Below are positions 1 through 6,626 of a DNA stretch of 7,662 nucleotides, in pieces. A model generated the notes under the pieces. It was not told where the DNA came from, searched no databases, and saw nothing but the letters and a program-made list of their open reading frames with translations. The stretch is from assembly GCA_934307335.1 (NCBI GenBank), contig CAKRCL010000067.1, positions 1-7,662 on the forward strand. The letters are read 5' to 3'. The translations under genes and the position numbers were made by a program. The number at the start of each line of letters is the position of its first letter. Position 1 is the first letter of the stretch. This stretch comes from an uncultured Dorea sp. (GTDB lineage: Bacteria > Bacillota > Clostridia > Lachnospirales > Lachnospiraceae).

Positions 1-2
1 TC

Positions 3-62
3 GAGGGCATAACCAAAGCAGTGATAGGTTTGGATGATGATGTTGGTTTTGACTGTATGTAG
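3..62 (+). CDS. possible C-terminal end of an upstream gene (partial)
   Basis: One frame is open from the window edge to a TAG at 60-62 and would encode about 19 residues ending DDDVGFDCM. An intrinsic terminator follows about 40 nt later, so some transcript does end here, which fits a gene finishing at this point. The tail is too short to assign a family, and the same bases carry an antiterminator-site half (see 5-53), so this may not be coding at all. Confidence 0.2.
   Translation, partial: EGITKAVIGLDDDVGFDCM
5..53 (+). promoter_or_regulatory. partial RAT/terminator-like relic at the window edge
   Basis: Positions 5-14 read GGGCATAACC, identical to the 3' half of the RAT at 1569-1578 and, over nine bases, to the one at 204-212. 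As in the intact leader at 185-247, this half can pair with a downstream TTGGTTTTG: 8-16 against 43-51, 8 of 9 bases. No U-tract follows, and the 5' half of the site would lie before the window. It may be a decayed or truncated third copy of the antiterminator target, or a chance match inside coding sequence. Confidence 0.3.
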
Positions 63-104
63 TTTTGAAGGTACATAAGTATTTGAATAAGCTAAGATTT
101 GAAG

Positions 105-128
105 ACAGTGCTGTGGCACTGTTTTTTT
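105..128 (+). terminator. intrinsic terminator of the upstream unit
   Basis: A perfect 7-bp stem, ACAGTGC (105-111) with GCACTGT (116-122), closes a 4-base TGTG loop and runs into seven T residues (122-128). It ends transcription from upstream and insulates the promoter that starts 10 nt later. Confidence 0.85.
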
Positions 129-137
129 GAAAAATAC

Positions 138-166
138 TTGACAGAAGAAATTAAAAGTGTTAACAT
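138..166 (+). promoter_or_regulatory. sigma-A promoter of the PTS operon
   Basis: A perfect -35 TTGACA (138-143), a 17-base spacer and a -10 TAACAT (161-166). TG at 158-159 makes it an extended -10 element. Transcription should start near 173, about 12 nt before the first RAT. This is the only convincing promoter for the operon; I see no clear cre site for CcpA around it. Confidence 0.85.
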
Positions 167-184
167 ATATTCATAAATAAGTTT

Positions 185-212
185 GGACTGTAACTCTAAG
201 GGAGGCATAACC
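185..212 (+). promoter_or_regulatory. RAT1, ribonucleic antiterminator for the BglG/LicT-type protein
   Basis: The 28-nt site begins GGACTGTAAC (185-194) and ends GGCATAACC (204-212), close to the family pattern GGATTGTTACTG...GCAGGCAAAACC. The apical stem is CTC (194-196) with GAG (202-204). Its 3' half is also the 5' arm of the terminator at 205-247, so the two structures exclude each other. Binding by the antiterminator encoded at 739-1560 should stabilise RAT1 and allow read-through into the EIIA gene. Confidence 0.9.
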
Positions 213-247
213 ATATTTGTAATAATTTGGTTTTGCGTCTTTTTTTT
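205..247 (+). terminator. leader terminator 1 (attenuator before EIIA)
   Basis: The 5' arm 205-217 pairs with 224-236 at 11 of 13 positions around a 6-base loop, followed by a T-rich tract (238-247, with seven consecutive T at 241-247). The 5' arm shares GCATAACC with RAT1, giving the mutually exclusive terminator/antiterminator arrangement of sac/bgl/lic leaders. Confidence 0.85.
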
Positions 248-265
248 GTAGAAAGGAGTTACAGG

Positions 266-736
266 ATGTTTCATTTTATTAAAAAAACAAAAGAAAATGC
301 GGTTTATGCTCCAGTGAGCGGAACATGCGTAGACATTACAACAGTTGATGATGTAGGATTTTCTTCTAAGATTATGGGAGATGGTGTAGCGATTATACCG
401 GATGAGGGGATAATCACAGCTCCTTGTGATGGAGAAATTTCCATGGTTTTTGATACAGGTCATGCATTGGGAATGGTGGCAGACAATGGAGCAGAATTGC
501 TGATACATATTGGAATTGATACAGTGAATCTGAACGGAGACGGTTTTAATGTACTGACCAGGACAGATGCGAAGGTAAAAAAAGGAGAGCCACTTGTAAG
601 ATTTGATTTGGAGAAGATTAAAAAGTCTTATGACCCGGTTACAATGCTTATTATGACAAATGGTAAGACATTTGAGAAGACAGCAGTTGGTCAGAAAGTG
701 GACAGAAATACAAAGATATTTGGAGATATTCAGTAG
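266..736 (+). CDS. PTS glucose-family EIIA protein (stand-alone)
   Basis: A cytoplasmic phosphocarrier that accepts phosphate from HPr and passes it to an EIIB domain. The 156-residue protein matches a single EIIA-Glc/Crr domain along its whole length: APVSG near residue 15, FSSKIMGDGVAI at 32-43, GHALGM with His66, and LLIHIGIDTV with His81. His66 and His81 have the same 15-residue spacing as His75 and the phospho-accepting His90 of E. coli Crr. The start is ATG 266, with AAAGGAG at 252-258 seven bases upstream; an in-frame TTG at 227 lies inside the leader terminator and is rejected. The EIIBC encoded at 1692-3116 lacks an EIIA domain, so this protein is its probable partner. The antiterminator gene begins 2 nt after its stop. 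Family is certain; sugar specificity cannot be read from it. Confidence 0.95.
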   Translation: MFHFIKKTKENAVYAPVSGTCVDITTVDDVGFSSKIMGDGVAIIPDEGIITAPCDGEISMVFDTGHALGMVADNGAELLIHIGIDTVNLNGDGFNVLTRTDAKVKKGEPLVRFDLEKIKKSYDPVTMLIMTNGKTFEKTAVGQKVDRNTKIFGDIQ

Positions 737-738
737 AA

Positions 739-1560
739 ATGAAACTACTAAAAAAGATTAACAATAATTATGCATTGGCATTAGATTCCAAAGGAACGCA
801 GATTATTGTGGAAGGAAGAGGAATCGGTTTTCGAAAAATGCCAGAGGAGCTTACGGATCTGTCCGTAATCAGTAGAACATATTACGGAACAAGAGAAGAA
901 GATATTAGTCTGATTCAGAGCATTGATGATGAAGTGATGGAATTAGCCAGTAAAATTTCTGCATTGGCCAATGAGAGAATCGGTGAAAAACTTAATCCTA
1001 ATCTGACATTTATTCTTGCAGATCATATTCAATTTAGTATTGAACGATGTCAAAAAGGAATGAATGTTCGGATGCCTATTTATTATGATATCAATCTGCT
1101 TTACCCGGAAGAGGTAGAGATTGCGGAATATGCCATGTGGTTGATTCACCGAAAGTTAAAAGTAGATCTGCCGGAATCGGAATTAACAGGAATTGCTTTG
1201 AATATCATAAATTCAGAAATTAATACAGGAACAGTAAATGAAGATAAAGAAGAATTGATTGAGACAATTACTGAGTTTATTGAGACAACATTTCAGATTC
1301 GGATTGGACGGAATAAGTTCAGTTATACACGTTTTGTTTCTCACATGGAATATTTGTTGCGCAGGGCAAAGATGAATAGAGAAGTTTCAGAGGAAAACCG
1401 GAAAATGTACCGGGCTGTCAAAGCAGAATTTCTAGATTTGAACCGCTGTGCAAACGGAATAGAAAGCATTTTGAAAAAGAATGGTTATTATTTAAATGAT
1501 GAAGAAAAATTATATCTTATTATGCATGTAAATCGTTTGTGCGAACGAGAGGGACTGTAA
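739..1560 (+). CDS. BglG/LicT-family transcriptional antiterminator
   Basis: An RNA-binding antiterminator of 273 residues, full length for the family. Residues 1-55 form the RNA-binding CAT domain (KINNNYALAL, GRGIGF), followed by PRD1 (about 65-165) and PRD2 (about 170-273). Expected phospho-histidines compared with B. subtilis LicT: His96 (LADHIQF) matches His100, His202 (SHMEYL) matches His207, and His263 (LIMHVNRL) matches His269. The position of His159, exactly 59 residues after the first, is Asn155 (ALNIIN; codon AAT at 1201). In this family EII-dependent phosphorylation of PRD1 inactivates and HPr phosphorylation of PRD2 activates. The ATG at 739 is 2 nt after the EIIA stop; GGAG at 722-725 is the likely binding site. 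Its targets are the two RATs in this window, one over its own stop codon, so it should be autoregulatory. Confidence 0.95.
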   Translation: MKLLKKINNNYALALDSKGTQIIVEGRGIGFRKMPEELTDLSVISRTYYGTREEDISLIQSIDDEVMELASKISALANERIGEKLNPNLTFILADHIQFSIERCQKGMNVRMPIYYDINLLYPEEVEIAEYAMWLIHRKLKVDLPESELTGIALNIINSEINTGTVNEDKEELIETITEFIETTFQIRIGRNKFSYTRFVSHMEYLLRRAKMNREVSEENRKMYRAVKAEFLDLNRCANGIESILKKNGYYLNDEEKLYLIMHVNRLCEREGL

Positions 1561-1578
1561 CCGGAAACGGGCATAACC
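1552..1578 (+). promoter_or_regulatory. RAT2, second antiterminator site overlapping the antiterminator stop codon
   Basis: Outer halves GGACTGTAAC (1552-1561) and GGCATAACC (1570-1578) are identical to RAT1. The apical part differs: CCG (1561-1563) pairs with CGG (1568-1570) around a GAAA tetraloop. The 5' half contains the TAA (1558-1560) of the antiterminator gene. The last two bases are the base of the next terminator stem. It should control read-through into EIIBC and the enzyme genes. Confidence 0.9.
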
Positions 1579-1622
1579 CGCAGAGTAATACATTAGAAGT
1601 GTATTTTCTGCGGGCTTTTTTT
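1577..1622 (+). terminator. intercistronic terminator 2 (attenuator before EIIBC)
   Basis: A strong hairpin: CCCGCAGA (1577-1584) pairs with TCTGCGGG (1607-1614), continued by AATACA (1587-1592) with TGTATT (1600-1605). A single C then seven T (1616-1622) follow. Without antitermination it should separate the EIIA/regulator part from the permease/enzyme part. I found no good promoter between it and 1692. Confidence 0.9.
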
Positions 1623-1691
1623 GTAAAAAATTATCTGGGACAAAGCGCGCATTTCAGATAGTTTAAATATAAAATTCAAAGGAGAGCTATT

Positions 1692-3116
1692 ATGAATTAT
1701 GACAGCATGGCAGCCAGTATTTTAAAACTGGTTGGAGGTAAGGAAAATATTTCAGCAGCAACATATTGTGTGACAAGGCTGCGTCTTACACCAAAGGACA
1801 GAGGTTTGGTTGATGATGATGCAATTAAAAAATTAGAAGGAATTATAGGAACAAAGAGTGTGGGAACCCAGTATCAGGTTGTCATTGGACCAGATGTAGA
1901 ATTTGTCTATAAAAGTTTCTGCAAACAGGCAGGAATGGAAGAAACTGCCCGTGTGGACGAAAATGTAATGAATAAAAAACAGGAAAATAAAGATTCTGAG
2001 AAAAAAGAAAAAATGACGGTAAAGAAAGTACTTGGAAGTGCGGTTGATGCAATCGGAGCATGTGTGACACCAATGCTTCCGGTTATTACCGCAGCAGCAA
2101 TCATCAAGCTGATCGCGTCCTTACTTGGACCTAGCATGCTTAATGTTCTGCCAGAGACAAGCGATTTCATGCGTTTGTTGACATGGGTAGGTGATGCAGG
2201 ATTTTACTTCTTCCCGGTATATGTTGCATATTCTGGAGCAAAAAGATTCGGAACTAATATTCCACTTGCATTATTTATTTCCGGTATTTTGCTGCATCCG
2301 ACATTGATCGATATTGTAAATGCCGGGGAGCCATTTACAGTATATGGGATTCCAATGACACTGACGACATATTCATCTAATTTTCTGTCCATGTTGCTTA
2401 TCACATGGGTAATGTCTTATGTCGAGAAAGGTCTGAATAAAATTATTCCAAACAGTCTCCGTACATTATTGTTCCCGGTATTATTGACATTTATTATGCT
2501 GCCATTATCTCTGTGTATCTTAGGACCGGCAGGTGCAATTGTAGGAAAAGGTATTGCGGATGCAATTGTTGCACTTCATGGCATTCTGGGACCAGTTACA
2601 ATTGGTATTGTTGGAGCATTATGGCCACTTTTGATTACTACAGGAATGCATCAGGCACTGATCGCAATTGCATTGTCTTATATTGCAAGTATGGGATTTG
2701 ATGATAGTATTCTGGTAGGTGCGATTGTATCGAATTATGCGATGATGGGAATTTGTCTTGCATTTCTTCTGAAAGCAAAGAACGCAGGAAATCGTGCGTA
2801 TGCCAGTAGTTCTTTAGTAACGCTGGTAATTGGTGGGGTAAGTGAACCAACTTTGTTTGGTATTATTTTAAGATATAAGAGAATTATTCCATGCATGATG
2901 GCAGGAGGATTTGTTGGAGGCCTTTATGCAGGAATCATGAAGGTAGCGGTTTATTTTGCAGGATCAGGAAATGTATTATCCTGTCTTGGATTTGCCGGTG
3001 ATTATGCTCCAAGTCTTCTACATGGAATTGTTGCAAGTGTGATTGCATTTGTAGTGACGCTTGTACTGAGTCTGGTAGTAGGATTTGAAAAATCAGATAA
3101 AAAGAAAGAGGCGTAA
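1692..3116 (+). CDS. PTS EIIBC permease, beta-glucoside/sucrose-type glucose superfamily
   Basis: A membrane sugar transporter that phosphorylates its substrate during uptake. Residues 1-80 are an EIIB domain with phospho-cysteine Cys26 in YCVTRLR (family form CATRLR). Residues 85-112 are a charged Lys/Glu-rich linker. Residues 113-465 are the hydrophobic EIIC domain with many membrane segments, LHPT at 201-204, GMHQAL with His320, and GGVSEPTLFG at 381-390, the counterpart of the substrate-binding GITEPA(I/L)YG motif. At 474 residues it ends after EIIC and has no C-terminal EIIA domain, so it depends on a separate EIIA, most simply the one at 266-736. GGAG at 1681-1684 precedes ATG 1692. Expression should depend on read-through at RAT2. 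Similarity to bglF-type proteins does not fix the sugar: no phospho-beta-glucosidase follows. Confidence 0.93.
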   Translation: MNYDSMAASILKLVGGKENISAATYCVTRLRLTPKDRGLVDDDAIKKLEGIIGTKSVGTQYQVVIGPDVEFVYKSFCKQAGMEETARVDENVMNKKQENKDSEKKEKMTVKKVLGSAVDAIGACVTPMLPVITAAAIIKLIASLLGPSMLNVLPETSDFMRLLTWVGDAGFYFFPVYVAYSGAKRFGTNIPLALFISGILLHPTLIDIVNAGEPFTVYGIPMTLTTYSSNFLSMLLITWVMSYVEKGLNKIIPNSLRTLLFPVLLTFIMLPLSLCILGPAGAIVGKGIADAIVALHGILGPVTIGIVGALWPLLITTGMHQALIAIALSYIASMGFDDSILVGAIVSNYAMMGICLAFLLKAKNAGNRAYASSSLVTLVIGGVSEPTLFGIILRYKRIIPCMMAGGFVGGLYAGIMKVAVYFAGSGNVLSCLGFAGDYAPSLLHGIVASVIAFVVTLVLSLVVGFEKSDKKKEA

Positions 3117-3119
3117 TAA

Positions 3120-3944
3120 GTGAAAAGACTATTGCTTCAAAGTGATGATTATGGAATAACACATGGTGTCAGTGCAGGAATCCTGAGAGTTATACAGGAT
3201 GGTGTGATCCGTAATACAGGAATGTTTGTGAATATGGAGAGCTCAAAAGAAGCAGCTGACCTGATAAAGGACAGGGATGTCTGCCTTGGGATTGACATCA
3301 ATTATGTGGCCGGGAAACCGATCACAGATCCTAAAAAAGTTCCTCATCTGGTAGATGAAAATGGATATTTTCATACTTCCAGAAGGATTCTGGAAACGCA
3401 GAAGCTGGAAGGGATGGAGGGGATTATCTATCATTTTTCAGTTGATCCCTTTCCTTATGAAGAGATTTTACTGGAAACAGAGAATCAGGTGAAAGAATTT
3501 AAGAGACTAACTGGAAAAATGCCGGAATATTTACATCCTCATTCTATTTGTACACCAAATACAGAGCGGGCGGCATGCGAAATTGCGAAAAAATATCATA
3601 TTTTTCATACCACAGACATGATGAAGGAAGAAAGTTTTAAGTGTCTACCAGGGGCGATTTCCCTGAAGAAAGGAGCTTCTGTTGAAGAACAGTTACAACA
3701 GAATGTGGAGGAAGAATTTCTGACACTGAGTCTTCCTTCCCTGTTAGAAAATGAAACAGGATATTATATCTTTCATTGTGGCTATATAGATCAGGAGTTA
3801 ATGAGGGTATCTTCTCTGAATCTGAAAAGAATGCTGGATCTTGAAGCAGCTGTAAGCAGCAAAGTGAAAGATTATATTCAGGAACATCAGATTGAATTGA
3901 TTACCTATCGGGAGATAAAAGAGGAGAAATGTTTTGATAAGTGA
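3120..3944 (+). CDS. ChbG/YdjC-family carbohydrate hydrolase (deacetylase-like), divergent metal site
   Basis: Characterised family members such as ChbG remove an N-acetyl group from chito-oligosaccharides using a metal held by Asp, His, His. The 274-residue protein has the family frame: [18 protein letters not shown] at the N-terminus (Asp9/Asp10), [20 protein letters not shown] at 65-84, and a late [10 protein letters not shown] matching the usual HPGY.D motif. The ligand motif normally written G(L/I)HL reads GIDI, so the His is Asp59. The usual DSHxHxH reads HPHSIC, keeping His141 but replacing the Asp with His139. The metal centre is therefore rearranged and deacetylation should not be assumed. 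Start is GTG 3120, 3 nt after the EIIBC stop, with AGAGG at 3107-3111. The end overlaps the next gene by 11 nt, implying coupled translation. Family likely; reaction unknown. Confidence 0.85.
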   Translation: MKRLLLQSDDYGITHGVSAGILRVIQDGVIRNTGMFVNMESSKEAADLIKDRDVCLGIDINYVAGKPITDPKKVPHLVDENGYFHTSRRILETQKLEGMEGIIYHFSVDPFPYEEILLETENQVKEFKRLTGKMPEYLHPHSICTPNTERAACEIAKKYHIFHTTDMMKEESFKCLPGAISLKKGASVEEQLQQNVEEEFLTLSLPSLLENETGYYIFHCGYIDQELMRVSSLNLKRMLDLEAAVSSKVKDYIQEHQIELITYREIKEEKCFDK

Positions 3945-5595
3945 TAAAGTAAAAAAAGGTATAGAGAGAGCACCGCAGAGATCTTTGTTTTATGCAGCAG
4001 GATTTACAGAGGAAGAAATGAAAAAGCCTCTGATTGGTATTGTATCAGCTCAAAGTGAAATGATTCCGGGACATACGCATCTGGACCGTCTGGCTCAGGC
4101 AGTCAAAGCTGGGGTTTATGCAGCTGGTGGAACGCCGGTCATTGTCCCGGCAATTGGCGTATGTGATGGAATTGTAATGGGACATAAAGGTATGCACTAT
4201 TCACTTGCATCCAGAGAACTGATTGCAGATTCAGTGGAAACACTGGCAGCAGCACATTGTTTTGATGGAATGGTTCTGATCCCGAATTGTGACAAGATTG
4301 TTCCAGGGATGGTGATGGCTGCACTGCGTGTGAATATTCCATCTATTGTATGTTCCGGTGGTCCGATGCTGGCAGGAAAGATTAACGGGAAGAAAACAAG
4401 TCTGTCACAGATGTTTGAGGCAATTGGAGCATATAAGGCACAGATTATTGATGAGAATGAACTAAAAAAATGTGAGCAGAACAGTTGCCCTACTTGTGGC
4501 TCCTGTTCCGGTATGTTTACAGCTAATTCCATGAACTGCCTCTGTGAGGCACTTGGACTTGCAATGCCTGGAAATGGAACGATTCCGGCGGTATATTCTG
4601 AGAGAATTCATTTTGCGAAGCATACAGGTGAGAAAGTTATGGAGCTGGTAGAGAAAGAGGTAAAGCCTCGTGATATCGTGTCAATGGATGCTTTAAAGAA
4701 TGCGATTACTGTAGACATGGCATTAGGATGTTCTACAAACAGTTCGCTACATCTGCCAGCAATTGCTCATGAAGCAGGAATTAAACTGGACCTACATTTC
4801 TTTAATGAAATTAGTGAAAAAACGCCAAATCTCTGCCATCTTGCTCCAGCAGGTGAACATTTTATGGAAGAACTTCATGAGGCTGGAGGCGTATCTGCTG
4901 TAATGAAGGAACTCGCAGAACTTCAGTTATTGAATCTGGATCTTCTGACTGTTACAGGAAAGAGTGTTGGAGAAAATATAGAAGAGGCATGGAATCTTAA
5001 TCCGGAAATTATCCGGTCAGTCGATCATCCTTATTCAAAAACGGGTGGTCTGGCATTTTTGTTTGGAAATATTGCACGAAATGGATGCGTAGTGAAAAGG
5101 AGTGCTGTGGCAGATGAAATGAGGGTGCATACTTGTAGAGCCCGGGTATTTTCAGGGGAAGATGCTGCTGTGGAAGCAATTTATGCAGGGGAAATTGTGT
5201 CTGGAGATATTGTGGTAATTCTTTATGAGGGACCTAAGGGTGGTCCGGGAATGCGGGAGATGCTTGTTCCAACATCTGCGCTGGCAGGAATGCAGCTGGA
5301 GAAAGATGTTGCTTTGATTACAGATGGACGTTTTTCAGGAGCTTCCAGAGGCGCAGCTATTGGACACGTATCCCCAGAGGCAGCAGCAGGTGGTGAAATC
5401 GGGCTTTTGCGAGATGGTGATCTGATTGACATTAACATGGAAAACTACACCATTCATGCGAGAATTACGGAAGAAGAATTTGCGGAACGCAGAAAGATCC
5501 AGAAGATTCCAGCATCTTGGGTAACAGGAGGATGGCTAAAACGTTACCAAAAACTGGTAACTTCTGCAGATGAAGGCGCAATTTTACGTGCATAA
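3934..5595 (+). CDS. ilvD: IlvD/Edd-family dehydratase (dihydroxy-acid dehydratase)
   Basis: An iron-sulphur dehydratase that converts 2,3-dihydroxy acids to 2-keto-3-deoxy acids. At 553 residues it has IlvD length (Edd is nearer 600). Visible motifs: IPGHTHL (44-50), [15 protein letters not shown] (77-91), NCDKIVPGM with Cys119, [18 protein letters not shown] with Cys185/188/191, [10 protein letters not shown] (431-440), [11 protein letters not shown] with the probable catalytic Ser468, and the usual [14 protein letters not shown] tail. The start is TTG 3934, inside the end of the previous gene, with GAGGAG at 3921-3926 seven bases upstream; ATG 3929 is out of frame and stops at once. The sequence looks like a normal clostridial IlvD. 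No other valine/isoleucine gene is nearby and it sits in a PTS operon, so it may act on a sugar acid. Activity class is confident; physiological substrate is not. Confidence 0.93.
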   Translation: MISDKVKKGIERAPQRSLFYAAGFTEEEMKKPLIGIVSAQSEMIPGHTHLDRLAQAVKAGVYAAGGTPVIVPAIGVCDGIVMGHKGMHYSLASRELIADSVETLAAAHCFDGMVLIPNCDKIVPGMVMAALRVNIPSIVCSGGPMLAGKINGKKTSLSQMFEAIGAYKAQIIDENELKKCEQNSCPTCGSCSGMFTANSMNCLCEALGLAMPGNGTIPAVYSERIHFAKHTGEKVMELVEKEVKPRDIVSMDALKNAITVDMALGCSTNSSLHLPAIAHEAGIKLDLHFFNEISEKTPNLCHLAPAGEHFMEELHEAGGVSAVMKELAELQLLNLDLLTVTGKSVGENIEEAWNLNPEIIRSVDHPYSKTGGLAFLFGNIARNGCVVKRSAVADEMRVHTCRARVFSGEDAAVEAIYAGEIVSGDIVVILYEGPKGGPGMREMLVPTSALAGMQLEKDVALITDGRFSGASRGAAIGHVSPEAAAGGEIGLLRDGDLIDINMENYTIHARITEEEFAERRKIQKIPASWVTGGWLKRYQKLVTSADEGAILRA

Positions 5596-5614
5596 GAGGA
5601 GTGGAGAATAGAAG

Positions 5615-6526
5615 ATGAAGATAGCGATACTGGGAGCGGGAGCAATGGGAAGTCTTTATGGTGCTTTTCTTTCCCGTAAAGAAGACGTGACATTGTTGGA
5701 TGTCAATCAGGAGTTAATTGATCATATCAATGAAAATGGGATGAAATGTCTGGAAAAAGATGGAACAGAAAAAATATACCATGTAAAAGCAGAGAAGACT
5801 GGAACCAATATCGGGATACAGGATCTAATCATTGTGTTTGTAAAAGGCAGCTATACAAAAGCTGTTATGGAGCAGAATATGGCACTGATTGATTCCCATA
5901 CACTTGTGATGACATTGCAGAATGGAGCAGGAAATAATCGGGATATTGCGCAGTTTGCAGATAAGGATAATATTCTGGTAGGAACCAGCAACCATAATAG
6001 TGTTATTAAAGGATTAGGCGTTTTTTACCATTCCTGCGATGGTGTAACCAATATTGGCCCGGATGTGAGAAATGAAGAAAATGTGAAAAAAGCGGAGAAA
6101 ATTGCTGAAATGCTGGAAAGATGTGGCTTTGAAACACATGTAATGGAAGATATTCAGCGTGTACTGTGGAACAAACTTTTTCTGAATTGTGGAATCAATG
6201 GGCTGACGATGCTGACGGAGAATAAAATGGGAGCTGTTTATGAAAATCCATATCTGTGGTCAGTCTGCCAGAATCTTATAAGGGAATGTATAGAAGTAGC
6301 TAAAGCAGATGGAACACATTTTACAGCGAATGAAGTTATGAAAAAAATGAAAAATCTATGTGTGGAAGGTGCTACTGGTGTAACAAGTATGTACCAGGAT
6401 CGCATGATGCATCGGAAAACAGAAATTGACCGGATTAATGGTGCAATTGTCGGGTTAGCTCATGAATATGGAATTTCTGCTCCGTATAATGAAATGCTTG
6501 TACAGCTTGTACATGCAGTCGAATAA
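5615..6526 (+). CDS. panE: 2-dehydropantoate 2-reductase family (ApbA/PanE) oxidoreductase
   Basis: A cytoplasmic NAD(P)H-dependent reductase of 2-keto acids; the reference member reduces ketopantoate to pantoate. The 303-residue protein is complete. It has GAGAMG (7-12) in the Rossmann fold, LQNG (101-104, Asn103), WNKLFLNCGIN (185-195) with Lys187, Asn191 and Asn195 matching catalytic Lys176 and neighbours of E. coli PanE, and SMYQD...E270 for the substrate-binding Ser258/Glu270. Asp29 at the end of the second strand (LLDVN) is an acidic position that often favours NADH over NADPH. GGAG (5603-5606) lies 8 nt before ATG, and the gene starts 19 nt after the dehydratase stop. Without panB, panC or panD nearby, a catabolic role on the dehydratase's keto-acid product is as plausible as pantothenate synthesis; the symbol reflects family membership only. 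Confidence 0.88.
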   Translation: MKIAILGAGAMGSLYGAFLSRKEDVTLLDVNQELIDHINENGMKCLEKDGTEKIYHVKAEKTGTNIGIQDLIIVFVKGSYTKAVMEQNMALIDSHTLVMTLQNGAGNNRDIAQFADKDNILVGTSNHNSVIKGLGVFYHSCDGVTNIGPDVRNEENVKKAEKIAEMLERCGFETHVMEDIQRVLWNKLFLNCGINGLTMLTENKMGAVYENPYLWSVCQNLIRECIEVAKADGTHFTANEVMKKMKNLCVEGATGVTSMYQDRMMHRKTEIDRINGAIVGLAHEYGISAPYNEMLVQLVHAVE

Positions 6527-6557
6527 ATAAAAATTGATAATAACACAATCTTTTAAG

Positions 6558-6600
6558 AAAAACAGTGCTGATACGTATGAGTGGATTCGGCACTGTTTTT
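6558..6600 (+). terminator. intrinsic terminator ending the operon
   Basis: AAAAACAGTGC (6558-6568) pairs perfectly with GCACTGTTTTT (6590-6600), extended by TGA (6569-6571) with TCG (6587-6589). The T-tract at 6596-6600 ends transcription of the operon 32 nt after the reductase stop. The matching A-tract on the 5' side could let it work from the other strand too, but no gene reads into it from that side in this window. Confidence 0.88.
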
Positions 6601-6626
6601 ATAGTCTGTAATCTACTTATATATAA

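Noticed and set aside
3..62. Resemblance of DDDVGF at 36-53 to DDVGF in the downstream EIIA, as if an old EIIA copy
   Set aside because: Only five residues agree, the following residues do not, and the frame stops at once.
227..265. Extended EIIA reading from a TTG at 227
   Set aside because: The extra codons lie in the leader terminator arm and T-tract, there is no binding site before it, and ATG 266 has AAAGGAG at the right distance and matches the family's N-terminus.
130..265. A CcpA cre operator near the promoter
   Set aside because: TGTTAACA at 158-165 is palindromic but lacks the central CG and flanks of a cre site.
1623..1691. A separate promoter for EIIBC
   Set aside because: GGGACA at 1637-1642 has no acceptable -10 at 16-18 bases; RAT2 read-through explains expression.
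1907..2170. Minus-strand frames within EIIBC, and similar frames inside the regulator, hydrolase, dehydratase and reductase genes
   Set aside because: All are antisense to clear conserved genes and lack start signals.
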